A DNA stretch of 44,659 bases from positions 1 through 44,659 of the forward strand of contig JAPPFW010000080.1 in assembly GCA_028821575.1 (NCBI GenBank), given 5' to 3'. Origin of the DNA: a bacterium. GTDB taxonomy: Bacteria > Actinomycetota > Acidimicrobiia > Spongiisociales > Spongiisociaceae. How positions within the stretch are numbered: the first letter of the stretch is position 1; the number at the start of each line of letters is the position of its first letter. Positions 16,186 to 24,515 of the stretch are shown piece after piece. A program made the position numbers and the translations under genes. Under the pieces are notes generated by a model, which was not told the DNA's origin, ran no database searches, and saw only the letters and a list, made by a program, of their open reading frames with translations.

Positions 16186-17133
16186 TCAGGAGGGACGGCC
16201 GTAGAGATCGCGCAGTCTCGGGTCCAGCCAGGCGTACAGGATGTCGACCGCTGTGTTCAGCAACAGGAAGAACGTCGCGAGGAACAGGGTGGCTCCGGTT
16301 GCCACCGGGATGTCCTGGTTCCGTAGGGACTGCACGAGCAGCCTGCCCACGCCAGGAATCGTGAAGACGGTCTCGACGATGACCGTGCCGCTGATCAGGA
16401 CCCCCACCATCAGGCCTATGACCGTTGCCGTCGGTAGGACTGCATTGGGGAGCGCCACCTGCCGCATCACCTTGCGCTCGGCCAGCCCGGCGGAGCGCCC
16501 GAACGTTACGTAGTCGCGCTGTAGCGCGTCCCGCATGGAGACCTGGAGCGTCCGGGAGACCAGGGCGACCGTGGCCAGACCAAGCACCGCCGAGGGCAAG
16601 ACCAGGTGCAGCAGGTTGCCGGCTGGATCCACGGAGAATGGGATCCAGCCTCCGGCCGGGAGGAGATCCGGAATGTAGAGGCCGAACACCATCAAGAGGA
16701 GGAGCCCCAACCAGAAGCTCGGCACGGATACCCCGATTACCGTCGCCACCCTCATTGCAACGTCACCGAACCGGCCCCTCCGGACGGTCGTGTAGAGGCC
16801 GACTCCCAAACCTATCGATGTTGCAGCGACGGCCGTCACGAGAGCGAGTTCGAGTGTGGGACCAGCCCGGTCTGCAACCAGGCCGGCTACCTCGGCGCCG
16901 CTCAGCCACGAACGCCCCAGGTCCCCCTGCACGAGGCTGGACAGGTAGCGTCCGTACTGCACGGCCAGCGGCTGATCGAGTCCCAGCGCCCTGGCATCCA
17001 GACCACCGAAGATCATCGCCACGTTGCCGGGGGTCAGGGAGATGAGCAGGAACACGAGGGTCGCGACCGCCCAGAGAACCAGCACCGACGTGACGAGTCG
17101 TCGCAGGATGAATCGCCAGATCAGTCCGTCCAC
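16186..17133 (-). CDS. Orphan ABC transporter permease (DppB/OppB family)
   Basis: A 315-residue inner-membrane permease of the peptide/nickel (OppB/DppB) type. The N-terminus IWRFILRRLVTSVLVLW, the LVFLLISLTPGNVA segment, the EAA-like loop (FGRSAGLAERKVMRQVALPNAVLP) and IVETVFTIPGVGRLLVQS are all characteristic. The length is normal, so the gene is intact. No partner DppC, ATPase or binding-protein gene is in the window, which is unusual. A GTG at 17133 has GAGGTG closely upstream and fits the family N-terminus better than the ATG at 17160, which lacks a Shine-Dalgarno. It lies about 55 bases downstream of an LLM oxidoreductase gene on the same strand. Confidence 0.88.
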   Translation of the reverse strand: MDGLIWRFILRRLVTSVLVLWAVATLVFLLISLTPGNVAMIFGGLDARALGLDQPLAVQYGRYLSSLVQGDLGRSWLSGAEVAGLVADRAGPTLELALVTAVAATSIGLGVGLYTTVRRGRFGDVAMRVATVIGVSVPSFWLGLLLLMVFGLYIPDLLPAGGWIPFSVDPAGNLLHLVLPSAVLGLATVALVSRTLQVSMRDALQRDYVTFGRSAGLAERKVMRQVALPNAVLPTATVIGLMVGVLISGTVIVETVFTIPGVGRLLVQSLRNQDIPVATGATLFLATFFLLLNTAVDILYAWLDPRLRDLYGRPS

Positions 17134-17188
17134 TGCCCCACCTCGAAGGCGAGGCGGCATGGCCGTGGCCTAGGGAGGGCGGCTTGCA

Positions 17189-18268
17189 TCAACCGCGCCG
17201 GGCGTTCCGGTTCCGGTGCTCCGCCCAACGCTTGGCCTCGACCGGACCGACCCCGCAGAAGTCCTCCATCCGCTCGCTCACAGCGAACATGGTCACCCCG
17301 AGATCCAGGTAGCGGGAGAACCACCGGCGGAACCGGACGGGATCAGGCGCTCCGGTGAGGGTGAAGGCCGGGGCGATTGTGTCAGTGGCCAGGATGGCCG
17401 CTTCCTCGCGGGCGCCGGCAGCCGCGCGCTCGCGGACTTCCATGGCTTGGTCCCACAGGTCGCCGTGCCGCCAGAGGGACTCGAAACCGGGGTGGGAGCA
17501 ATGGAGGACGATGTTCTGCAGCCACGATCGCCGACGCGCTCTCAGGAAGGAGTCTTCGACATCGGTCAGGAAGTGGGTCTCGACACACACCTCGAAGCCA
17601 TCGAGCGACCGGTCGTTTCCGGCCGCCCCCTCCCGGATCCTCTCCCACGCCCATCTGACATAGGCCTCCGAGGCATGCTCGAGGATCACGCCGTCCGCCC
17701 AGGCGCCGGCGATCCGCAGCATCATCGGCCCGACCGCGGCGATGTAGATCGGGGGCGTCCGGTCGGGGATCAGGTCCAGGGTTGCCCGCCGGACGCGGAT
17801 GGTTCGCCCCTCGTACCGCACCTCGCCGGATGGTCCTCGTCGGATGCCGGGAATCTCCTCGCCGAACAGCGCCCGGTACAGCTTGACAGTGTCCTCCATG
17901 CGGGCCGCCGGACGCTTGAACTCGAGGCCCATCACGTCCTCGACCATGTACGGCATCGAGGCGCCCAACCCCAGGGAGAACCTACCCTTCGAGACGGCGT
18001 CGACCCACGCGGCCCCGGATGCCAGCAAGGTGGGAGAGTGGCCGAAGACTCCCATGATCCTGGAGTTCACCTCCACCCGGGTCGTTGCCTGGGCGATGAG
18101 GGTGAGACCGGGGAAGAGTTCGCTTCGTCCGAAGTCCGCGAGGCACACGATGTCGAATCCGGCCTCTTCCTGGGCGACGGCGGTGGCGACCACATTCTCG
18201 GGTGTGATCCTGCCTTCCCACCCGGGGATGGTGAAGTGGTTGGCCTGAGTGGCGAATCGGACTTTCAC
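17189..18268 (-). CDS. LLM-class (F420-type) oxidoreductase
   Basis: A 359-residue luciferase-like monooxygenase/F420-dependent reductase. It has the N-terminal strand VRFATQANHF, the segment VVATAVAQEEAGFDIVCLADF, then GRFSLGLGASMPYMVEDVMGLEF and PPIYIAAVGPMMLRIAGAWADGVILEH, all standard for the family. The start is taken as GTG at 18268, just before VKVRFAT; the longer frame upstream encodes unrelated low-complexity sequence. It diverges from the alpha/beta-hydrolase gene with a 76-base gap and precedes the orphan permease. It is distinct from the LLM enzyme at 10765. The substrate is unknown. Confidence 0.9.
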   Translation of the reverse strand: MKVRFATQANHFTIPGWEGRITPENVVATAVAQEEAGFDIVCLADFGRSELFPGLTLIAQATTRVEVNSRIMGVFGHSPTLLASGAAWVDAVSKGRFSLGLGASMPYMVEDVMGLEFKRPAARMEDTVKLYRALFGEEIPGIRRGPSGEVRYEGRTIRVRRATLDLIPDRTPPIYIAAVGPMMLRIAGAWADGVILEHASEAYVRWAWERIREGAAGNDRSLDGFEVCVETHFLTDVEDSFLRARRRSWLQNIVLHCSHPGFESLWRHGDLWDQAMEVRERAAAGAREEAAILATDTIAPAFTLTGAPDPVRFRRWFSRYLDLGVTMFAVSERMEDFCGVGPVEAKRWAEHRNRNARRG

Positions 18269-18344
18269 GGGGGCCGGGACCGCCTTGCGCGGGACCAGGA
18301 GTGTACATTCGGGGCTCGAACCCCAACCCGGCAGGGAGGAGAGC

Positions 18345-19118
18345 GTGGAACGCCGAATCATCAGCACCAGCCTGGGGCAGGCACATGTGGTCGTCGCCGG
18401 CCCCGAAGACGCTCCTCCCGTGGTGCTCCTGCACCAGACTCCCCGCTCGACAGACGAGTACGCCGAGGTTATCCCCCTGCTGTCCGATGCCTTGCGCGTG
18501 GTCGCGATCGACACTCCCGGGTACGGGGCCTCCGATCACCCGCCGGACCCTCCCAGCATGGGGGATTACGCCGCGGTCGTGGCCGACGTGCTACGGGCGC
18601 TGTCCAGCGGTCCCGCCTACATCTGCGGCCACCACACCGGAGCGATCATCGCCGTCGAGTTCGGGGCGGCGTATCCGGAGTTGACCCGCAAAGTGATCGC
18701 TTCGGGGCTGATCTGGGTCGACGACGATGTGCGCGCCGAGTTGGGTCCCCGGTTCAAACAGTGGACGGTACAGGCCGACGGGTCGCACCTGATGGCGCAC
18801 TGGGAGCGCCTGTCCTACTGGACCTCGCCCGATACAGCCCTCACCCAACGTCTGCTCCTCGATGTCTACCGGGCCGGTGAGACCAGCGAGTTCGGTCACT
18901 GGGCCTGTCTCGAGTACGACATGGAAGCCCGCTTGCCACTCGTCGGAAGCCCTGTCCTGATCCTCACGGGTAGGGATGATCCGTTCGTCACACCCCCACA
19001 GATCCAGCGGTTGACCGCGGCCCTCCCGGACACGGAGGTCTCCTACATCGACGGCAGCGTCTTCCTGCCCAACGAGAACCCAGAGGGCTTCGCCGGTGCG
19101 ATCCTCTCGTTCATGTGA
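18345..19118 (+). CDS. Alpha/beta hydrolase-fold protein with GHHTG in place of GxSxG
   Basis: A 257-residue alpha/beta-hydrolase fold. The oxyanion-side strand VVLLHQTPRST, DTPGYGASDHP and the elbow ICGHHTGAI (93-101) are clear. The nucleophile position holds H97 (GHHTG) rather than Ser, Asp or Cys. Near the C-terminus, where the catalytic His normally stands, the sequence reads DGSVFLPNENPEGFA with no His. The acid region LILTGRDDPFVT remains. It may therefore be a non-hydrolytic member or use different chemistry. The start is GTG at 18345, with GGGAGGAG about 4 bases upstream, and it follows the LLM gene divergently. It probably forms an operon with the GlcG/HbpS-like gene 21 bases downstream. 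Confidence 0.88.
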   Translation: MERRIISTSLGQAHVVVAGPEDAPPVVLLHQTPRSTDEYAEVIPLLSDALRVVAIDTPGYGASDHPPDPPSMGDYAAVVADVLRALSSGPAYICGHHTGAIIAVEFGAAYPELTRKVIASGLIWVDDDVRAELGPRFKQWTVQADGSHLMAHWERLSYWTSPDTALTQRLLLDVYRAGETSEFGHWACLEYDMEARLPLVGSPVLILTGRDDPFVTPPQIQRLTAALPDTEVSYIDGSVFLPNENPEGFAGAILSFM

Positions 19119-19139
19119 GGACATAGGATCGGAGGTCGC

Positions 19140-19544
19140 ATGCAACTCGAAACCGCATTTGAGATAGTCGAAGCTGCCCGGGAGGCCGCGGACGAACTCG
19201 GTGTGCCGATGGCGATCGCCGTCGTCGATGCCGGCAAGCATCCAGTAGTGATGTTGCGGATGGACGGCGCTCTCCCGGTCGCGGTCGACACGGTGCTCGC
19301 CAAGGCGCGTACCGCGGTGCAGTTCGGCTGCCCGACCGGCGAGGTGCTGGAAGCTGCGAGGACCAACCCGACCGTGTACGACTCCTTCCTCACCGCCACA
19401 CCCGACCCGATGGTCTATTCCCGCGGCGGCATCCCCCTACGGGTCGACGGAGCGCTCATCGGCGCGGTCGCCGCGTCGGGAGCCGACGGCGACCTCGACG
19501 AGCAGGTGGCGGGAGCCGGCGCCCGGCTGCTGGCAACCGCGTAG
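19140..19544 (+). CDS. GlcG/HbpS family (DUF336) protein
   Basis: A 134-residue protein of the GlcG/HbpS/PduO-C fold. The recognisable pattern is the N-terminal helix, then MAIAVVDAGKHPVVMLRMDGA (21-41), VLAKARTAVQFG and SRGGIPLRVDGALIGAVAASGA. Family members bind haem (HbpS) or accompany glycolate, corrinoid or other catabolic genes; the actual ligand is usually unknown. It starts 21 bases after the alpha/beta-hydrolase stop and is likely cotranscribed with it. No signal peptide is seen, so it is probably cytoplasmic. Confidence 0.9.
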   Translation: MQLETAFEIVEAAREAADELGVPMAIAVVDAGKHPVVMLRMDGALPVAVDTVLAKARTAVQFGCPTGEVLEAARTNPTVYDSFLTATPDPMVYSRGGIPLRVDGALIGAVAASGADGDLDEQVAGAGARLLATA

Positions 19545-19573
19545 TCGCCCGCCTCCGCGGTCGCCTGTTCCGC

Positions 19574-20443
19574 CTAGGGAGCCGGCCGTATCTCGAAGAC
19601 CATCGTGATGCGGGACGTGACGGTCTCGGCACCGCCGAATACGGGTGTGGGTACGGAACCCGAGTCGTCCAAAGCGCTCTCAGCCGCTGCGAACCTCTCG
19701 CTGTCTCCGTAGGGGTCGTAACCGGATCCCGGCATCATCCTGGCGATCCGCACGATCTCGAACCCCATGTGGTCGGCGATGGCCTGGGCGGTCGCCCGGG
19801 CATCGTCGATGGCATCGAGCAGCGCCAGCCTCTCGAACTCGGCGCGGCGGGAGACGGTGAAGTCCAGTCCCTGGAAGCGGACGTTGTCGCCTCCGGCTGT
19901 GATCACCATGTCGACCAGCCCGCCGGCGAATCCCGTACCGCGGATGCCGATCGTCAGGCGGTTCTCGTAGAGGAAGCCCTGCGAGACGCGGCCCTGTTCG
20001 GTCCAGTCGAATTCCTCCTGGATGCGGATGCCCACCGTCTGCAGGCCGCCCGGGGAGATACATGTGGGAGCGGTCGTGTGATCGGCGTCCTCCGGTTCCC
20101 CCTCCGTACACTTCGCCGCAACCTCGTCGGCAATGGCCTGGACCGTCTTGTTGCCGTCCGCCACCGCCTCGATGAGCGAGTCCCGCAGCACGCTCACGGT
20201 GAACCGGCCGATGGCCCCGTCATAGTTGACGCTCCGCGAGCCGATCCCCTCCACCGTGAGTTCGGTCAGCGCCTTCTGCTCGGACCGGACCTCTACCGGC
20301 TTTGCCGACGCTTCGCCCTCCACCCCGTTGGCTCGCGCGGAACGGGTGAGTGCAGGCGCGCTGACGAGGGCCAGCGCAACGAGCGCCGCGGTCCAGGCTG
20401 CGATCATCCGGCGCAAGCCGGGAGTCCGTATGGCTTCCATCAT
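19574..20443 (-). CDS. Secreted SIMPL-domain (DUF541) protein
   Basis: A 289-residue exported protein with a signal peptide: a basic N-terminus (RTPGLRR), hydrophobic core AAWTAALVALALVSAPAL and a probable cut near ARA-NG. The mature part is a SIMPL/DUF541 domain: LTVEGIGSRSVNYDGAIGRFTVSV, then alternating strand/helix, AIDDARATAQAIADHMGFEI and the closing VTSRITMVFEIRPAP. The family is periplasmic or extracellular and poorly understood. ATG at 20443 has AAGGAG 8 bases upstream and is preferred over the GTG at 20452, which overlaps that Shine-Dalgarno. It is convergent with the DUF336 gene. Confidence 0.88.
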   Translation of the reverse strand: MMEAIRTPGLRRMIAAWTAALVALALVSAPALTRSARANGVEGEASAKPVEVRSEQKALTELTVEGIGSRSVNYDGAIGRFTVSVLRDSLIEAVADGNKTVQAIADEVAAKCTEGEPEDADHTTAPTCISPGGLQTVGIRIQEEFDWTEQGRVSQGFLYENRLTIGIRGTGFAGGLVDMVITAGGDNVRFQGLDFTVSRRAEFERLALLDAIDDARATAQAIADHMGFEIVRIARMMPGSGYDPYGDSERFAAAESALDDSGSVPTPVFGGAETVTSRITMVFEIRPAP

Positions 20444-20629
20444 GTCGATCACTCCTTGTCGTTGCTCGCCGACCCGGGGTCGGACGGCCTCTTGAGTACC
20501 CTACGCCGGTAGGACGGTCTACATGCTGCCGGCGGTTCCCCCGGAGACGATCGTTCTGATCTGTCGGTGCGCAACCACGCGCGACACAGCGGGGACTCGA
20601 TCAGCAGAATTCTGGTCTGCTAACCACGG

Positions 20630-20654
20630 CTACCAACTACCAACTACCAACTAC
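20630..20654. repeat. Heptamer tandem array (CTACCAA)n
   Basis: Three and a half perfect copies of CTACCAA, ending five bases before the stop codon of the minus-strand PrpD gene (20659-20661). It is a member of the dispersed heptamer family. Confidence 0.93.
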
Positions 20655-20658
20655 ATAT

Positions 20659-21999
20659 CTAGAAGAGTGCGGCCAGATCCTTGACGTTCGGGATGGACTC
20701 CAGCGACCACAGGGCTTCGATCAGCCGGTTGGCCCTCTCCCCGCCCACCACGGGCCGCACCTGGCGGAGGAACTTATCGTCGAGCACCTCCTTGGGCATG
20801 GGGTTGCCGGGCCCTCCGATGGCGTTGCGCATCGTGACTGACCGGCGGTGGGTCTGGCCGCGTGCGCTGATCGTGACCGTGTTGATCACGTCCGCCAGGT
20901 AGCGGGAGTCCCAGATGCGGGTGGATTCCCGGTCCTCTTCGATCTCGATGCGGGCAGCCAGCCGGCGCGCGACCGGATCGGCCAGCCGTTCCCCGGTGAA
21001 CCACTCGGCTCCCGGCTCGACATCGAGGATGGCCAGAGCGGCGGCCCACTGGACGCTGTAGATCGCTTCCCAGTAAGTACGGGGGCTCGGATCGAACATA
21101 TGCGGCTTGAGGTAGAAGGCCGGCAGGCCCAGGACGATGCGGTCGATCTCGCCCACCGACAGGGCGTACTCTGCGATGAGATCCCGGAGCAACTGGAGCG
21201 CCCCGTGGCACTGGCGGCTGGCGGGCCACATCTTGAGCTGGAGTTGGTCGGCGGTGTAGAGGAAGGGTTCGGGCGACGAATCCAGTTCCTCGAGCCGGTA
21301 CTCGTCTTCCCGGTGTTCGAGTTCGTCGGGTAGTTCGCCGAACCCGTTCATGGCGAGCAGGGCGGACTGGATACCCGACTGGCATTGCCAGAGGTTGCCG
21401 AAACCGATCCGGCTGATCCGCTTCGGGGCCGGAGGGCGCACCAGCAGGGACTTGCGCACCGGGTAGTTCCAGCTCAGGCCGAGCGCCAGGTTGGTCGTCT
21501 CCCGGTCGAGACCCAGCAGGCGGGCCACGGCCAGGGTAAGGCAGACCGGGATGTGCCGCTGGATGTCACCGGCCCGGTTGGCGTAGTGGAAGCGGGCGTT
21601 TATCTCGTACACGATGCACGCTGTGGCGAGGACCTGGGCGCCGCTCGCCCCGGTGCGCTGACCGACTGCCAGGAGGGTGTGGATGAGGGACGGTGCAATG
21701 TGGAGGCCGGGCCCGCCTTCCTCGAAGTCCATCGTCCGTGCCATCTGGGCATTGATCCCGGCAGCCAACTCGCAGGCGGTTCTCAGACCATCGCCGATGA
21801 CCACCGCCTCGGCCCGGGCTCCTAACTCGCGGGCGTAGGCAGCGAGTTGGCAGCCGATGACCGGCCAGCCCCCATAGGTGGTCCCGACGGTGTCGACGAA
21901 GGCGCGGCGCATGCGATCCAGGGCGGGATCGGGGATGTCTCCGAGGTCGGTGTCCATCGTCTCGGCGATGAGCGACCGGGTTACGCCCACGACCCTCAC
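20659..21999 (-). CDS. MmgE/PrpD family protein (copy A)
   Basis: A 446-residue protein of the MmgE/PrpD fold (2-methylcitrate dehydratase, cis-aconitate decarboxylase and relatives). The N-terminal all-helical domain includes RRAFVDTVGTTYGG, DFEEGGPGLHIAPSLIHTLLAVGQRTGASG and NARFHYANRAGD. The C-terminal domain includes YALSVGEIDRIVLGLPAF. The start GTG at 21999 overlaps the TGA of the upstream O-methyltransferase gene (GTGA), indicating coupling. It is clearly paralogous to the gene at 23096-24439, with the same order of motifs and nearly the same length. No other methylcitrate-cycle gene is present, so propionate metabolism is not supported. Confidence 0.92.
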   Translation of the reverse strand: MRVVGVTRSLIAETMDTDLGDIPDPALDRMRRAFVDTVGTTYGGWPVIGCQLAAYARELGARAEAVVIGDGLRTACELAAGINAQMARTMDFEEGGPGLHIAPSLIHTLLAVGQRTGASGAQVLATACIVYEINARFHYANRAGDIQRHIPVCLTLAVARLLGLDRETTNLALGLSWNYPVRKSLLVRPPAPKRISRIGFGNLWQCQSGIQSALLAMNGFGELPDELEHREDEYRLEELDSSPEPFLYTADQLQLKMWPASRQCHGALQLLRDLIAEYALSVGEIDRIVLGLPAFYLKPHMFDPSPRTYWEAIYSVQWAAALAILDVEPGAEWFTGERLADPVARRLAARIEIEEDRESTRIWDSRYLADVINTVTISARGQTHRRSVTMRNAIGGPGNPMPKEVLDDKFLRQVRPVVGGERANRLIEALWSLESIPNVKDLAALF

Positions 22000-23033
22000 C
22001 CGGCTGCGGTGTCCCGGACCGGGACGCCCACGAGGACCGAGAGGGTCGAACCCTCCTCGACCGGGATGATCCGCCGCAACCGGAGCCCGCTCCGCCCGAA
22101 GAGGGACCGGAACTCGGCTGCTGTACGTTCCCTCCCTCGCGTCAAGACCATCATCCCGACGTCCTGCGCCTTGTGGGGGTCCGGTTCGTTGCCCGGCCTC
22201 ATGACGGCCTCGACGACCAATACCCGTCCGTCGCCGCGGACAGCTGCCCGGCAGCGATCGAGGAGGTCCGCCGCGGTTGCGTCATCCCAATCATGGACGA
22301 TCCGCTTCAGCACGTAGGTGTCGCCGTCCGCGGGTATCGTCTCGAAGAAGTCTCCGGCCACGACGCGGCACCGCTCCAGCAGTTCCCCTTCGAGATGGTC
22401 GGTGGAGGCCACTACCTGGGGCTGGTCGAACAAGATGCCCTCCACGTCCGGGTACCGGCTGAGAACCGCGGCGAGAAGACCACCGGTGCCGCCGCCGACA
22501 TCCACGACCAGCCGATGGCGCCCGAAGTCGTAGGCCGCCGCAACGGCCGCATCTTCGGGACCGGATATCTGCGCCATCGCCCGGTCGAAGGCGTGGTTGG
22601 CACTGGGATGCTCGGCCAGGTAGTCGAACAGGGGCAGGCCGTGGGCGCGCTCGAAGGCCGCCTCCCCGGTCATCACCGTGTGCGGAAGCTCCCCGTAGCT
22701 TGCCCAGATGAGGTCCTGCCATGCCAGACGCAGCCTGTTGCGCACCGAGCCCTCGACGCCGGATCGGAGGATCGATGCAGCCGCGGTGAGGTGGAAGCGG
22801 CGCTCGCCGTCCTCAGAGAAGATCCCCCGGGCGGCCAGCATTCGCAGGATCCGGTAGAGGGAGTCAGGGTGTGCGCCGGTGGCGGCTGCCAGGTCGTCGA
22901 CGGTCATCGGTCGCTCGGCCACACGGTCCGCGATCCCCAACTCCGCGATGACATGGAGGCAGCGGGCCACGGCGACGCTACCGAGAACCTCGTGGATCAC
23001 CGCCGGATCCGCCTGCTCGCTGCGTTGCGCCAT
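21996..23033 (-). CDS. SAM-dependent O-methyltransferase (family 2)
   Basis: A 345-residue methyltransferase of the plant-O-MT/hydroxyneurosporene type. The N-terminal winged-helix dimerisation domain (VARCLHVIAELGIADRVAERP, then LAAATGAHPDSLYRILRMLAARGIF) is followed by the SAM-binding Rossmann domain with VVDVGGGTGGLLAAVL. VLKRIVHDWDD carries the catalytic-type histidine, and FRSLFGRSGLRLRRIIPV closes the fold. The chosen ATG at 23033 matches the family N-terminus. Its stop overlaps the start of the downstream PrpD gene by 4 bases, so the two are cotranscribed. The small-molecule acceptor is unknown. Confidence 0.92.
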   Translation of the reverse strand: MAQRSEQADPAVIHEVLGSVAVARCLHVIAELGIADRVAERPMTVDDLAAATGAHPDSLYRILRMLAARGIFSEDGERRFHLTAAASILRSGVEGSVRNRLRLAWQDLIWASYGELPHTVMTGEAAFERAHGLPLFDYLAEHPSANHAFDRAMAQISGPEDAAVAAAYDFGRHRLVVDVGGGTGGLLAAVLSRYPDVEGILFDQPQVVASTDHLEGELLERCRVVAGDFFETIPADGDTYVLKRIVHDWDDATAADLLDRCRAAVRGDGRVLVVEAVMRPGNEPDPHKAQDVGMMVLTRGRERTAAEFRSLFGRSGLRLRRIIPVEEGSTLSVLVGVPVRDTAAG

Positions 23034-23095
23034 GGACGGCACTGTACGCCGATCCGGTTGCGGTGGCAGGCGTCCCGGTATCAGAATCACCAGTG

Positions 23096-24439
23096 ATGAG
23101 CGTCACACGAGTACTTGCAGACGAGATAGTCGGGACGGACCCGGCATCGATTCCGGACGAGGCCATGGATCTGGTGAGGGCGATGTTCGTCGATCACGTC
23201 GGGATTGCCTTCATGGGTTACCAGTTCACCGGTGGCGGGCTGGTCGGGTACGCCCGCGATCTGGGCGGTGCGGAGGAGGCGCTCCTGCTGGGAACGGACA
23301 TCCGGGCTCCCGCGGAGATCGCGGCGGGGGTGAACGGCCAACTGGCCCAGAACGCCGGCATGGAGAACACCGGTCCCGGCCTCCACGCCGGCCCGCTCGT
23401 TGTGCATACCGCGCTGGCAGTGGGACAGAAGACCGGGGCGAGCGGAGCCGATGTGCTGGCGGCGATCGCTCTCGGGTACGACCTGAACGCCCGCTTCCAC
23501 CTGGCGCGCACCGCCGACGAGGACCTTCGCCATCTCAACATGGTCGGCGCGGCGGTGGCCGCAAGGTTGCTCCGCCTCGACGTGTACTCCACTGCGGATG
23601 CTCTCTCGATGGCTTGGGAGTTCCCGATGCGCCAGCGCCTGTACCTCAAGCCCAAGGTTCCCAAGCGGGTGAGCGCCTTCCCGATGGGTCACCTCTTCAC
23701 CGCCAGGAGCGGCATCCAGGCCGCGGTCATGGCCCAGCACGGATACCCGAACCTGGTGGATGAGATCGACCAGTTGGGGGACGAGTACGACCTCGACGCT
23801 CTCACCCGGAGATCCCCCGGCTACGAGTCGATCACCCGGGGGCTCTTCCTCAAGCCGTACGTGGCCAGCCACCTGTGTCACATGGTCCTGCAGACCGTCT
23901 CGGAAGTCGTGGACGCAAACGAGATCGCCCCCGGGGAGATCACCAGGATCGAGGTCGGGTTACCGCATATCTACACGATTCCCCACCAGAGCGATCCTTC
24001 ACCGGAGACGTTCTGGGAGAGCATCTACAGCGCCGAGTGGGCGATCTCGATGGTGGCCCATCGCGTACCGCCCGGACCCGACTGGTGTACGCCCGAGCGA
24101 CTGGCCGATCCCTCATCGAGAGCCTTGGCAGAGAGGGTCCGAATCGTCGAGCACCCGCCTGCAACCGCCGCCCTGGCACGAAAGGACTTCCTCGCGGTGG
24201 ACGGCTGGGTCAGGCTCGAGACGGGTGGACGGGTCTTGACGGGGACCAGGACGATGGCGGAGACCTATGGCAGCCCGACCACCCCGATGACCCCCGAGAT
24301 GCTCGAGGAGAAGTTCCTCCGGGTCAGCGAGCCCACCCTGGGGCACACGAGAGCCCGGCCGGCCTGGGAGCAACTCAACCAGGTCCACCAGCTAGACGAT
24401 GTCAGAGAACTGACGCGCTTTCTGGTGGCTAGGAGTTAG
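23096..24439 (+). CDS. MmgE/PrpD family protein (copy B)
   Basis: A 447-residue paralog of the gene at 20659-21999. Shared landmarks include the N-terminal FVDHVGIAFMGY, the central NTGPGLHAGPLVVHTALAVGQKTGASG, NARFHLARTADED and the C-terminal SAEWAISMVAHRVPPGPDW. ATG at 23096 (MSVTRVLADEIVG) aligns with the paralog's start; a GTG at 23093 is also possible. It diverges from the methyltransferase/PrpD unit across a 62-base gap, so one regulator could serve both. The substrate is unknown; PrpD-family proteins act on citrate- or aconitate-like polycarboxylates. Confidence 0.92.
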   Translation: MSVTRVLADEIVGTDPASIPDEAMDLVRAMFVDHVGIAFMGYQFTGGGLVGYARDLGGAEEALLLGTDIRAPAEIAAGVNGQLAQNAGMENTGPGLHAGPLVVHTALAVGQKTGASGADVLAAIALGYDLNARFHLARTADEDLRHLNMVGAAVAARLLRLDVYSTADALSMAWEFPMRQRLYLKPKVPKRVSAFPMGHLFTARSGIQAAVMAQHGYPNLVDEIDQLGDEYDLDALTRRSPGYESITRGLFLKPYVASHLCHMVLQTVSEVVDANEIAPGEITRIEVGLPHIYTIPHQSDPSPETFWESIYSAEWAISMVAHRVPPGPDWCTPERLADPSSRALAERVRIVEHPPATAALARKDFLAVDGWVRLETGGRVLTGTRTMAETYGSPTTPMTPEMLEEKFLRVSEPTLGHTRARPAWEQLNQVHQLDDVRELTRFLVARS

Positions 24440-24483
24440 TGGCTGGTATAGATCACTACTAATCGCAAACCAATGCCAACCCG

Positions 24484-24511
24484 ACACCCGGCACCTGACA
24501 CCCGGCACCTG
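24484..24511. repeat. Two 14-base units built of heptamers
   Basis: The 14-base sequence ACACCCGGCACCTG occurs twice in tandem (24484-24497 and 24498-24511). Each unit can be read as two diverged 7-base pieces, ACACCCG and GCACCTG. It lies between two convergent genes, five bases from the stop of the minus-strand one. Confidence 0.9.
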
Positions 24512-24515
24512 CCAG

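Noticed and set aside
18311..18324. tRNA T-arm-like sequence GGGGCTCGAACCCC
   Set aside because: No matching acceptor, anticodon and D arms surround it on either strand; it lies in the short divergent promoter gap.
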